Shown: positions 55,415 to 63,949 of the stretch, one piece after another
How positions within the stretch are numbered: position 1 is the first letter of the stretch
Layout: every line of letters begins with the position of its first letter
Assembly (NCBI GenBank): GCA_965243695.1
Contig: CBDEWC010000026.1
Location: forward strand, 161,679-225,678
Reading direction: 5' to 3'
DNA: 64,000 bases
From: JAKVCB01 sp965243695
GTDB taxonomy: Bacteria > Planctomycetota > Planctomycetia > Pirellulales > Lacipirellulaceae
The notes under the pieces: generated by a model
Seen by the model: the letters and a program-made list of their open reading frames with translations, nothing else
What the model was told of the DNA's origin: nothing
Database searches by the model: none
Made by a program: the position numbers and the translations under genes

Positions 55415-56422
55415 ATGAAAGCCACATTTCCCACCATTCTGTCAAGTATTTCAAAAACCGAGCGGACCGTTTGTTTCGCGAGCCATCTCGCGCTCGGCTT
55501 GGCCATGTTGATTTCCACGGGGACTGCCTCAGCAGCCCTGATGGTCAACAGTTACACCGAAAACGTCGGCACCGTCCAAACCGTACCGGCAATGCACCCA
55601 GACCTTAATGGCGCCGACATGGCCGGGGCCATGATCACGATTACCTTGCCCGGTGGCGTAGGAAGTGAAACGGTTGCGTGGAACCCAACCGGTCCATTCA
55701 GCGGCGAAGCGGCTGGTATACTTCCCGGTCCCTGGCGATTGTCGCTTAACGGCGAAAGTGGTGGTAACCCATTAGTCCTTGAGGGCCTTCCGGGCCTCAA
55801 CGGCATCGAGGCGCTTGAAATTGACCTGATGCCAGCCGGACGACAAATCGGAGCCTTCGATGACAATACTCCCGGAATCGGAACGCCAGGCACGACCGGT
55901 GGCACGGATCCGATGATCGGCCTGATGGCGCCTCCGAGTCGGGCCCATCTTGGTTGGGACATTGACGTTGCCTATCGCGACATCGTGGCCCTGTCGTCCA
56001 GCGCACCCCAGCAAGACATTTACCGTCGCATGCAAATCAAGTTTACCCAGCCCTTTGTCGCCGGTGACCTGCTTCATTACATTGCCGATAGTGACTCGGT
56101 CCGTTCCTTAGCACCGGTAGCTCTTCCGGGCGACTACAGTGGCGACGGCGTCATTGACGCCGCGGACTACGCAGTCTGGAACGACACCCTTGGGTCGATC
56201 CAAGATTTGCGTGCCGACGGCGATGGCAATGGGACGGTTGATAGCGCTGACTACGCCATCTGGAAAAAGAATTTTGGCGTGACGGCGGACCAGCTAGCAG
56301 GTGCCAACGTCAAAAGCAGCACGTTTGCAGTTCCCGAAGCGAGCACCGCACTGTTAACGGCTGTTGGCATGCTGTTCTTTGGAATGGCCCGTGGACGGAC
56401 CCATAGGAGAAAAACGGCTTAA
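55415..56422 (+). CDS. PEP-CTERM-like surface protein with dockerin pair
   Basis: The 335-residue protein has a signal peptide (about residues 20-43, ALGLAMLISTGTASA) and a body homologous to the protein at 51743-52498 (GTVQTVPAMHPDLNGADMAGA, EIDLMPAGRQIGAFDDN, LGWDIDVAYRDIVAL). A dockerin-type calcium-binding pair follows (GDYSGDGVIDAADYAVW, DGDGNGTVDSADYAIW). The C-terminal sorting tail reads VPEASTALLTAVGMLFFGMARGRTHRRK, with Ala-Ser in place of the usual Pro-x. GGAGG precedes the ATG, and a strong terminator follows. Likely surface-attached; role unknown. Confidence 0.85.
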   Translation: MKATFPTILSSISKTERTVCFASHLALGLAMLISTGTASAALMVNSYTENVGTVQTVPAMHPDLNGADMAGAMITITLPGGVGSETVAWNPTGPFSGEAAGILPGPWRLSLNGESGGNPLVLEGLPGLNGIEALEIDLMPAGRQIGAFDDNTPGIGTPGTTGGTDPMIGLMAPPSRAHLGWDIDVAYRDIVALSSSAPQQDIYRRMQIKFTQPFVAGDLLHYIADSDSVRSLAPVALPGDYSGDGVIDAADYAVWNDTLGSIQDLRADGDGNGTVDSADYAIWKKNFGVTADQLAGANVKSSTFAVPEASTALLTAVGMLFFGMARGRTHRRKTA

Positions 56423-56453
56423 GTGACTTTTGCCAGAACTGGAAAAAATACGG

Positions 56454-56490
56454 CTGCCTGTCGAGCACAAACTCGACAGGCAGTTTTTTT
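56454..56490 (+). terminator. intrinsic terminator
   Basis: A perfect 12-bp stem, ctgcctgtcgag (56454-56465) with ctcgacaggcag (56472-56483), has a six-base loop and is followed by seven T residues. It lies 31 bp after the stop codon of the gene at 55415. Confidence 0.9.
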
Positions 56491-56797
56491 ATGGTTTACC
56501 TGACAAGCAACGAACGCTGTTGCGACTCTCGCACACTTGGTGAACCAACGGCCCTCTCCAATGGCCTTTCGGCGGGCGAACGATCCGCGAGGTCTCGGAA
56601 GGGCAAACTCAATCCGGCCGCAGGAGCCTGCGTGGAAGTCGGCCAAGTGAAAGCCCTGTTGGGGCGAGCGGCCACTTTTTGACTTCGCTAGCCCACCTTT
56701 AATGAGGTTAAGATAGAGATAGCCCCTTACGCTGACCCGTCGGCAGCAGAAAACTCAAACCCTCCAGCACGTTCCCTTTACGGGAAGGTCCACTCTG
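56491..56797. other. intergenic region with hairpin over the ribosome-binding site
   Basis: No gene is seen. Directly before the next gene, ttccc (56772-56776) can pair with gggaa (56782-56786), overlapping the GGGAAGG ribosome-binding site. This might modulate translation, but the stem is only five base pairs. Confidence 0.3.
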
Positions 56798-57634
56798 GTG
56801 AGCCACCCCCACAACCAGCACCGGCCAGATCAGCTCACCCAGAGAGCTCAACAGGCGGCTTTGCCATTCACGCTGCTGGAGCAGCTTGAAATCCCTTGCG
56901 GATATGAGCGTTCTTTTAAAATAAGCCCCGGAAAGTTATTGGCGAATCGGTATCTGCTGGGGATTTCGCGCGCAGATACAACGCCAGAGATTTTGAAGGA
57001 AATTTGTCTTGGCCTGAAAATGCCGGAATCCCTGTTGGCCCGGTTCCAAGAAAATCTGTCTGGGGCAAACCTGGTGTTTCTGGGATTTGAGGATAACCAA
57101 GAGACTGCCAGCTACCGGGTCTACCTGGAGTATTGGGACAAGATCGGCGGTGAAATAAAGCAGGCCCCCCAAAAGACCCACCCCAGGCTGATGTTCCTCG
57201 GTTACAAGTGGGACATCCAGCACCCTGAACGTCAGGCCATTTCCGAATACACGTGTTACCCACTACTGAGTACCTCGGAAATCGTCGAACGGATAACGGG
57301 CCTTTACGAAACCGCCAAAGAGGGCTCCACTGCTAGGTGCGTCCGCAACATCATCGACCGTGCAGCGGAGCAGGCTGCTGATTCCGTCTTTATTTACCTT
57401 GAGGTGAGCGAGGCGGGCAGCCGGCGAGCGTCTTATGACCTGAACCTCTACAAATCGGGACTGCGGCTCGACGATATCAACGATTTTCTCATTCAGCTGC
57501 AGCAGCGCTACAAAATCAAGGAAGCAGCCTTTTCCAGGCTCCTCAGTCTGGCTGGGCCCAAACGGTTGGGGCATATCTCCGGTGGCATCACCGGAGAAGG
57601 GGAAGACTTCGTTACCTTCTACTACGAGCATTGA
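56798..57634 (+). CDS. unrecognised 278-residue cytosolic protein
   Basis: The frame starts at GTG 56798 with GGGAAGG nine bases upstream, which supports a real gene. The product has no signal peptide or membrane segment. It appears to be an alpha/beta protein with repeated strand-like stretches ending in aromatic or charged residues: GANLVFLGFEDNQETASYRVYLEYW, HPRLMFLGYKWDI, SVFIYLEVSEAGSRRASYDLNLYKSGL and LGHISGGITGEGEDFVTFYYE. The spaced K/Y-rich strands recall, loosely, ABBA-type prenyltransferases, but I would not assign that. It is isolated from its neighbours, being the only non-secreted product between two PEP-CTERM genes. Confidence 0.7.
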   Translation: MSHPHNQHRPDQLTQRAQQAALPFTLLEQLEIPCGYERSFKISPGKLLANRYLLGISRADTTPEILKEICLGLKMPESLLARFQENLSGANLVFLGFEDNQETASYRVYLEYWDKIGGEIKQAPQKTHPRLMFLGYKWDIQHPERQAISEYTCYPLLSTSEIVERITGLYETAKEGSTARCVRNIIDRAAEQAADSVFIYLEVSEAGSRRASYDLNLYKSGLRLDDINDFLIQLQQRYKIKEAAFSRLLSLAGPKRLGHISGGITGEGEDFVTFYYEH

Positions 57635-57775
57635 TCACCGCACACCCTCGACTTTACGTTGGGCGGTCGCCTCTCCGATGCTGAGGTTTACCCTGTCCGG
57701 CCCGCGTTATCCTTTGCGCAGTTGACTGTCAGGGATTGGCTTCACCGGAACAGGGGCCCGTCTTCGGACAATCGT

Positions 57776-58342
57776 CTAACCCGGGTGCCTGCGCCTCATG
57801 CTCATCGCGCCAAGGGCTAGCCCAAGAAGAACAGCCGTGGTGGGCTCGGGTATCATTGTGCCTCGATGGATCACGTAGGCCTTTGTGCCGATGACAGGCG
57901 CGGCCCAGTCGATCACTTCGTCGACGGCGACTCCGCCGTTGTAATCCGCGCGGAGGTAGCGATAGGCCCCCGTGCTGTCGTAGACCATGTCCACCTGGCC
58001 GGGGTTTGAGAAGGGGTCGTAGCCCGACAGGCCCAGCATCGCCCGAACGAGGTGATCGTGAAGGGCCGCTGTCGAAGCTTGAGATCCAACATCCAAAGCG
58101 GTGAGGGCCGATGAAAAACCGCTGAGACTTGTCCCATCGTATCCGTGACTGAATAAATCGTTGAGGCTGTCCCCCGAGAGGGTTACCACCACATCGAACG
58201 AACTGCCGTTCTTGTCGAATCCGTACTGCTTCGTCCAGGCCGCCTCCGAAACGGCAGGGCCTGCCACGACGGAGAGCCCGGTAAAAAATGCTGTGATAAA
58301 AATCCGCCTGCGAATCACAGACCATGTCACTAGTAGGTTCAT
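57776..58342 (-). CDS. small PEP-CTERM protein
   Basis: The 188-residue protein starts at ATG 58342, preceded by GGGAG; the open frame continues 22 codons upstream without a signal. A signal peptide is present (FITAFFTGLSVVAGPAVSEA). The body contains a short conserved-looking region (GFDKNGSSFDVVVTLSGDSLNDLFSHGYDG, STGAYRYLRADYNGGVAVDEV). The C-terminus is a PEP-CTERM tail, IPEPTTAVLLGLALGAMSMRRRHPG. Function unknown. Confidence 0.75.
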   Translation of the reverse strand: MNLLVTWSVIRRRIFITAFFTGLSVVAGPAVSEAAWTKQYGFDKNGSSFDVVVTLSGDSLNDLFSHGYDGTSLSGFSSALTALDVGSQASTAALHDHLVRAMLGLSGYDPFSNPGQVDMVYDSTGAYRYLRADYNGGVAVDEVIDWAAPVIGTKAYVIHRGTMIPEPTTAVLLGLALGAMSMRRRHPG

Positions 58343-58637
58343 TATCCAGCTCCCGCTGCTTCTATTGGCAACGCACTGTTTGTCAGTGTTCCGCCCGCCA
58401 ACCTCCACTTTAACAAGCGTTCCGCGCGTGTCAAAATTTGGTCAACTCCGGAAAATGTCGCGATCTACCAAATCGAGGCTACCCAACAACGAATGCGAGA
58501 CGCATCCGGCCAGCCGCTGCGGCTATTGGATGGGTGTTCGGTGGGTTCTGTCGGCTTGCGGACTGAAAGTTGGCCGTTGATTGAAATCCGCTTCCCCTTA
58601 ACACCTTGCACACTCCCCCAGCTTAGAGGGTAAACTA

Positions 58638-59105
58638 ATGTGCATGAAACCTGATCCCCACATGAAACCTGAACAACTTGCTGACTACCCGGTGGTGGTA
58701 GACCTGCCAATCCAGTGGGGCGATCAAGATGCCTTTGGTCACGTCAATAACCTGGTGCCGTTCCGCTGGTTTGAATCGTCGCGCATTGCCTACCTCCAAG
58801 AGAGCCAGGTCGGCAACTTGATGGATCGAAACGGGCTTGGTCCCATCCTCGCTTCGATTACGTGCAATTATCGGCGCCAACTCCACTATCCCGACACGGT
58901 GTTTATTGGTTCCCGCGTCACCAAGATCGGCCGTACAAGCATGACGATCGACCACGCCGTCTACAGCGAAAAGCTGCAAGTGATTACCACCGACGGGGTC
59001 TCCACGATTGTGATCTTTGATTACAAGGCGAACCGGCCGGTACGGGTCCCCGACGAACTGCGCCAAGCATGCGCCAAGCGGGAAGGGCAGTCCTTCGACC
59101 TGTAG
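58638..59105 (+). CDS. acyl-CoA thioesterase, hotdog fold
   Basis: The 155-residue protein matches the YbgC/4-hydroxybenzoyl-CoA thioesterase-like hotdog family. It has the catalytic IQWGDQDAFGHVNNLVPFRWFESSRIAYL (DxxGHVNN) and the following strands TCNYRRQLHYPDTVFIGSRVTKIG and IDHAVYSEKLQVITTDGVSTIVIFDY. It probably hydrolyses acyl-CoA thioesters in the cytosol. Met codons at residues 1, 3 and 9 are all possible starts. Confidence 0.85.
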   Translation: MCMKPDPHMKPEQLADYPVVVDLPIQWGDQDAFGHVNNLVPFRWFESSRIAYLQESQVGNLMDRNGLGPILASITCNYRRQLHYPDTVFIGSRVTKIGRTSMTIDHAVYSEKLQVITTDGVSTIVIFDYKANRPVRVPDELRQACAKREGQSFDL

Positions 59106-59246
59106 TACTGCTCCGCCTAACCAGCGACCCATTCTCAAAGAAGTTCCTGAGAACCTCCCGGTCCGCCGCGACCGTAGCCGCAACGTTGTACGGGCGATTC
59201 GCCGCAGGGTGCCAATTGCATCCCAGTGAAATCCGACCTCCCCCAA
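59106..59246. other. intergenic region downstream of the thioesterase
   Basis: No gene on the plus strand. On the minus strand it continues the frame of the monooxygenase remnant after its stop codon, but with little resemblance to the parent. Confidence 0.3.
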
Positions 59247-59435
59247 TTATCCCGCAACGGTCAGTGGATTTGACGGGATAAATAATCTTTCATCCGTGAC
59301 GCACTGTCGAATGGACACTGTCGAATGGAAACTGTCGAATGGAAACTGTCGAATGAGAGCTGTCGAATGAGAGCTGTCACAGCCGGCACGAAACGCGGCC
59401 AACAAACGATAAGCCCGCGATGTCAACGAGAACAA
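59247..59435 (-). pseudogene. remnant of an FAD monooxygenase gene
   Basis: The minus strand reads GCDSSHST, then a tandem repeat, then HSTVRHG, a TGA stop, and K-I. The intact monooxygenase at 61689-63233 reads GCDGAHSTVRHGLKI around its DG motif. At DNA level 59285-59315 matches 62722-62752 at 28 of 31 positions, and weaker matching resumes beyond the repeat (9 of 11 bases around 59376). The stop, the lost frame and the repeat insertion show decay. Only about 100 bp of clear homology remains. Confidence 0.55.
59304..59378. repeat. 14-bp tandem repeat, five units
   Basis: Units start at 59304, 59318, 59332, 59346 and 59360, with a partial sixth at 59374. The consensus is ctgtcgaatggaaa, and later units read ctgtcgaatgagag. 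The unit arises from the CATTCGACAG part of the monooxygenase remnant in which it sits. Confidence 0.95.
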
Positions 59436-59682
59436 TCCCAGGTTGGGGCCGTAGTCAAGCAGATGCGAACGGTTTCCCAGAGATTCGACACGGGGGGACG
59501 TGAATGTGTGAGCATCGTGGTATTTCTAGCCCAGATCGGTATCAAGCCGAACCCAAATGGCAAATGGCGGCTTATGGTACAGTTTCGCATAGCCGCGAGA
59601 TCGAAAAAGCGTCCGTCGATACCTTTTATTGCGGGAGCGTGCGCTTAACTCAAGTGAGACAGCCTTCCAGTGAGGAAAACAA

Positions 59683-60450
59683 ATGAACCCTAGCCGCCTA
59701 TTCGCTACCGCCACAATCGCAGTTTTGGTTTCTTGCTTGAGCGCATCTGCAAATTGGCAGGAATGGACCGATGCCAATGGAACCCATCGATGGAACGATG
59801 CAGGAAATTGGACAACCGATCAAGTCCCCTCTCCGCAAACCAACGGGGTCGCACTCAACTCGCTGCCCGGGCCGACGATTTCGGGTTTTGATGCGGTCGT
59901 AAAAGATTTTGTGACCATCGGATCGCTCGCAGATTCCAATTTGACGATTTCAAACGGCGGAAGCCTCAAAGCAAAACTCGCCGTGACACTCGGTTACAAC
60001 GAACTTACCGCCCCTGAAGACATAGTAACGGGCACGTTGTTAATCGAAAAAGGCTCCTCGATGACGGTTGACCAGGTTTACATCGGCACGGGCAACAAAG
60101 GATCCGTCGGAAAGGGCCATTTGATTCTGGACGGCGGCACGATCAACTGCACCTATTTTGTCGTGGCGCGACTCAATGACAAACGAGCGGAGGGTTCGGC
60201 ACTACTCAAATCGGGAACAATCGAGTGCTTGGACTTTAACATGGGGCAGGACACCGCTGTTCCACCGAAAGTTGACATTTGGGACGGAAAGATCGTTCAG
60301 CGTCGCAATGACGTTGAGCGTGTCAAGGATTGGGTGCGATCCAAATGGATTGTGGGTTACGGAGGCAAGGGCGTGGTCGTCGTCCAGTTCGATACGGACG
60401 AGCATCCTGGCTGCACGGTCATCACCGCAAAGAAGACAACATCCCGCTAA
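59683..60450 (+). CDS. secreted beta-helix-like protein of unknown function
   Basis: The 255-residue protein has a signal peptide (FATATIAVLVSCLSASA). The mature part starts WQEWTDANGTHRWNDAGNWTTDQVPS, and repeated short strands follow: LTISNGGSLKAKLAVTLGYN, GTLLIEKGSSMTVDQVYIGTGNKG, GHLILDGGTINCTYFVVA. This resembles the autotransporter-type or G8-like beta-helices common in planctomycete surface proteins, but it has no PEP-CTERM or dockerin tail. GAGG lies about eight bases before the ATG. Function unknown. Confidence 0.7.
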   Translation: MNPSRLFATATIAVLVSCLSASANWQEWTDANGTHRWNDAGNWTTDQVPSPQTNGVALNSLPGPTISGFDAVVKDFVTIGSLADSNLTISNGGSLKAKLAVTLGYNELTAPEDIVTGTLLIEKGSSMTVDQVYIGTGNKGSVGKGHLILDGGTINCTYFVVARLNDKRAEGSALLKSGTIECLDFNMGQDTAVPPKVDIWDGKIVQRRNDVERVKDWVRSKWIVGYGGKGVVVVQFDTDEHPGCTVITAKKTTSR

Positions 60451-60657
60451 CGCTCCATTTGCCCGACTTCGTTGTGCAAGAGGTAGTGCAAGAGATTGTC
60501 GGCCCACCGTTGGTTATTTTGCCCGCCGGGGGAGCAGTGGCGTCATCTATAGCTGATCGTCAGGGCCGAGTGTCATGCCCTCGCGTCTGACCGTCGGCAA
60601 ACCAATCGCAGCGACCCTGTGATTCGCCAAACGGGCCAACCGAGAGCGCACGCTTCC

Positions 60658-61494
60658 TTAATTGTCAGTGCGCCAGAGCCACCGTAGCGAATCAGGCAGG
60701 ATCGCGCCGCCATGATTTCCGTTGTGGGCACCTCCTCCGAACACGAATTTGGAATCGTACTTTTTGAATTGTAGCGCCAGATCCATCTGCTGATTTGCCA
60801 GCGGCCAGTTGCCATATTCATTGTCGAGGTCGTGACTGCCATCTTGGAGAAAAACACGGATCGGTTTTCGCTCTGTTTTGCGGATCATCGATGGATAGTC
60901 GTGCCCCCCAAGAATGTTTGCGAAGCTTCCCACATGACTTAAAACCTTTTGGAACTGGTCGGGTCGCTGCCAGGCGACCGTAAACGCACAGATGCCACCG
61001 CTGCTGATACCACAGATCGCACGCTGTTGGGGCAACGGGGAAATGTTGTAAGACTTTTCCACTTCAGGAAGGATTTCGGTCAGAAGAAACCGCGCATAAG
61101 CGTCGCTCATGGTGTCGTACTCGATCCTGCGATTTCCTGGTTGGCCGGGATTGATGAAAACCCCAATCGTTATGGGCATCTCTTTTTTGTGAATTAAATT
61201 GTCAAACACGATCGGGACCCGTAAATCGCCGTCTTCCGACAGGTAGTCTGCGCCATCCTGAAACACCATCAAGGAAGCCGGCTTGGCGGGATTGTATTGG
61301 TGGGGCACATACACCCAGTACGATCGACTGGTGCCGGGGAAAACTTTGCTGGTGTTCCATTCATGCTTGGTCACCTTGCCATGCGGTACGTCCTCGTGGC
61401 GGACGGAATCAGGTCCGTGCTCGTATTGTGTGGGTGCGTCATCGGCGAAAACGCTCAGCGGACTGAGTATCACAAGAATCAATATCGAGCGCAT
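60658..61494 (-). CDS. secreted esterase of the enterochelin-esterase/IroE-like family
   Basis: The 278-residue protein starts at ATG 61494, preceded by AAGGAG; the longer frame to 61557 lacks the signal at its N-terminus. A signal peptide is present (SILILVILSPLSVFA). The alpha/beta hydrolase fold shows SYWVYVPHQYN, SLMVFQDGADYL, the nucleophile Ser164 in CGISSGG, and a final His in GGAHNGNHGG. These are landmarks of the esterase family (PF00756) found beside glycan-degrading enzymes, where acetyl- or feruloyl-esterase activity is common. The substrate is not known. Confidence 0.85.
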   Translation of the reverse strand: MRSILILVILSPLSVFADDAPTQYEHGPDSVRHEDVPHGKVTKHEWNTSKVFPGTSRSYWVYVPHQYNPAKPASLMVFQDGADYLSEDGDLRVPIVFDNLIHKKEMPITIGVFINPGQPGNRRIEYDTMSDAYARFLLTEILPEVEKSYNISPLPQQRAICGISSGGICAFTVAWQRPDQFQKVLSHVGSFANILGGHDYPSMIRKTERKPIRVFLQDGSHDLDNEYGNWPLANQQMDLALQFKKYDSKFVFGGGAHNGNHGGAILPDSLRWLWRTDN

Positions 61495-61688
61495 GGGTTC
61501 TCCTTGTCGTTGGGTCGCTTCGGGGCACGTCGCGTCCTGGTAACGATCAGGCCGCACAAAGAATTAAAAAGTTGCCACCGCACGACCAACTATGCGGCTG
61601 ATAGGAATTTCCATCCCCTAAGGCCAGCATTTCCGCATTGGCTTGAGCCTGAAACCGATTCAGGCTTGAAATGTTGGCCATTGTAACA

Positions 61689-63233
61689 TCATGCGCCCCA
61701 ATGCTCAAAGAGTTGACCGACAACCTCCTGAGTCGCGCCGACGGCCGCCACGACACTATCGGGGCGGATCAGGGCAACCCCTCCCTCGGTCAACCCCAGG
61801 GCCACCGCGAGCTGGTCGACCTCGGGAAAATCAGTGCCAGGACCCATATGCCTGACAGTTAACGGAAAACCTTGTTGGCGATTTCCAAAACGGTCTGGTG
61901 GATCCGCCGCAATCGTGCCGCCAAACACCAGGCAAACTGCCTCGGCCCCTCGCAGCAGGTCGGTGGCGGGGCGGATGTTTTCACCCTCTCCGATCGCTAC
62001 ATCCGTAAGCGCGTCGCCTGGTTGAATCGTCGCGCCCCGAACCGCGCCACCATTGAGCCGACTTCCCCGCAGGTTGACGGATTCCTCAGTGAGAAACTCC
62101 GAGAGTTGTCGCCGGATGGCCGGAATCTCCAGCCCCAAGTGAAGCGCCATGTCACGGAAGTGCACTGCAATCGGATTGGTGAGCATGGCTCCCCGCAACA
62201 TGCGCCCGGTTGCCTTGACCACGGTTTGGCCGATTGGATGACGTTCCTGTTGGTAACTTTCGACCAGCGTGGGCGGGCTGCCTCCCTGCCAGCAGAGGGC
62301 TACTTTCCAGGCCAGGTTGGCGGCGTCCTGGATCCCCGTGTTCATCCCCTGTCCTCCTGCCGGACTGTGGACGTGGGCCGCATCGCCAGCCAGCAACACG
62401 CGGCCATGCACGTAGTTTTCAACTTGGCGTTCGCTCACCCGGAACTCGCCCCGCCAGTGGGCCTCGGTAATTTTCCAACCGTGACTGGTCCGTTCATCGA
62501 GGACCGCCTGCAACTCCTCGACAGACGGTTCCTCGCGCGCGGCGCCCGCTTCACTGGGCCCTCCATCAGCAATAATTCGCCAGCGGTTGGGCCCTACTGG
62601 AAATAATCCGCAAAGGCCTCCCGCCCCGCTTCCAAGCATTGTCTCGTGCAGATCCCACTCGGTGTCAACTTCGACGTCTCCCAGGATCCAACGACGGTCC
62701 ACTGCCTCCCCGGGAAAGTTGATCTTTAATCCGTGACGCACGGTCGAATGGGCCCCGTCGCAGCCAATCAACCAGGAGCAGCGAACCTGCTCGGCGCCAT
62801 CCGGCCCCTGCAGTTGGCATGTAACCCCTTCGCTGTCAGGGATGAAATCGACCAGACGGGTGCGGCGCTCAACAGCAATCCCCTGTGCCTCCAATGCCTC
62901 AATCAGAATGCGTTCCGTTTCGGACTGCGGTACGAAAACGCCGGCAGGCAATTCATGCTGCTTGGACTGGAGGTCGATCGTGCCGATCGACTTTCCCCGT
63001 GCAGAGAAGCTCACTTTGCGGGCTTCATGGCCGGCGGCCAAAAACCGCTCGAACTCTATGGTCGAATCCAGCACTTGCAAGGTGCGCCTCCACACCACAA
63101 GCGCTTTGGAAAGTTGGGTAGGCTCGTTGGCCATATCGATGATACGCACCGGCGCTCCGTGACGGGCAATCCGATGGGCGGCCGTCAGCCCAACCGGGCC
63201 GGCCCCGGCAATCAATACAACTTCCTGGGTCAT
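61689..63233 (-). CDS. FAD-dependent aromatic hydroxylase (phenol hydroxylase-like)
   Basis: The 514-residue class A flavoprotein monooxygenase has the dinucleotide site VVLIAGAGPVGLTAAHRIA, the DG motif CSWLIGCDGAHSTVRHG, and the GD motif RVLLAGDAAHVHSPAGGQGMNTGIQDAANLAWKVAL. A C-terminal thioredoxin-like domain follows (VCLVFGGTIAADPP, LIRPDSVVAAVG). This arrangement fits the PheA/TfdB/MhpA-like hydroxylases. It acts in the cytosol on an aromatic compound with NAD(P)H. A decayed fragment of a related gene lies 3.4 kb away at 59.3 kb. Confidence 0.9.
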   Translation of the reverse strand: MTQEVVLIAGAGPVGLTAAHRIARHGAPVRIIDMANEPTQLSKALVVWRRTLQVLDSTIEFERFLAAGHEARKVSFSARGKSIGTIDLQSKQHELPAGVFVPQSETERILIEALEAQGIAVERRTRLVDFIPDSEGVTCQLQGPDGAEQVRCSWLIGCDGAHSTVRHGLKINFPGEAVDRRWILGDVEVDTEWDLHETMLGSGAGGLCGLFPVGPNRWRIIADGGPSEAGAAREEPSVEELQAVLDERTSHGWKITEAHWRGEFRVSERQVENYVHGRVLLAGDAAHVHSPAGGQGMNTGIQDAANLAWKVALCWQGGSPPTLVESYQQERHPIGQTVVKATGRMLRGAMLTNPIAVHFRDMALHLGLEIPAIRRQLSEFLTEESVNLRGSRLNGGAVRGATIQPGDALTDVAIGEGENIRPATDLLRGAEAVCLVFGGTIAADPPDRFGNRQQGFPLTVRHMGPGTDFPEVDQLAVALGLTEGGVALIRPDSVVAAVGATQEVVGQLFEHWGA

Positions 63234-63949
63234 CCAACCATCTCCTTAGGGTCCCACAAAAATGGGTGATCGGTCTCCCGTTGCTGCCAGGCCACAGAAA
63301 GAGCGCCGGTACCGGTTCTCCCCATTCTCCCCGCTTGGATCCAAATGCGTTCGCCAGAACGGTTTTGGCAAGTTTATCTCGGCGAAAACAACCCGTCCAG
63401 AACAGCTGCCGGCAGTGAATCGCACCCACTTAAAAAACCTCCCTGAACCTGGGGCCGGTGGGGAACACGGGGTAGGCTTTCTTGGTCGCCCTTTGTGCGA
63501 TTCTCGCGTAATGGGAACCCGCCCGCCCTCTTGTTCGCCGAGAACCCCGGGCGCTTCTTTTGGGGAGGGTGTTTCCTGCGTATGGCAATTTCCATCTCTA
63601 GGGATGCCCGTTTTCAAGCCCGGCTGGGGCAGCAGAGGGGGCGCCAGATCGGCGATCGCTACGAGAAAGCGCTTTGGCAAACTCGATTTTTCAGCGGAAG
63701 TCGATGCAGCTCGCCATTAACGAGGCAAAGCCTGAAACCATCACTGGTACGCCCGGTCTTTTTTTATGTTCTCTCAAAGTTTAAGGTGGACTTCTAGGGC
63801 CCAGTCGGCCGTTAGGTCTGCGGACAACCGTAGCCACCAAGGAGAGGTTGCGCGCATTTCTGCTGGCGCCCCACCGCGGAAGTTTATCCGCCGCTGGACT
63901 TCGAGAATCGCCGGTTTGCAGGTGGCGTTTCTTTGTTATAATCCCCCGC
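63234..63949. other. intergenic region, no gene accepted
   Basis: This 716-bp region contains several overlapping frames of 70-150 codons on both strands, Arg/Pro-rich and without recognisable domains, so I treat them as shadows. Its right end carries a strong promoter (63915-63942). Confidence 0.45.
63915..63942 (+). promoter_or_regulatory. near-consensus sigma70 promoter
   Basis: TTTGCA (63915-63920) and a perfect TATAAT (63937-63942) are separated by 16 bp. Seven bases downstream of the TATAAT is the ATG at 63950, so the transcript probably has no leader. Confidence 0.6.

Noticed and set aside
63262..63797. Overlapping plus-strand frames of 100-150 codons downstream of the monooxygenase start
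   Set aside because: Pro/Arg/Gly-rich, no recognisable domain and no start signal.
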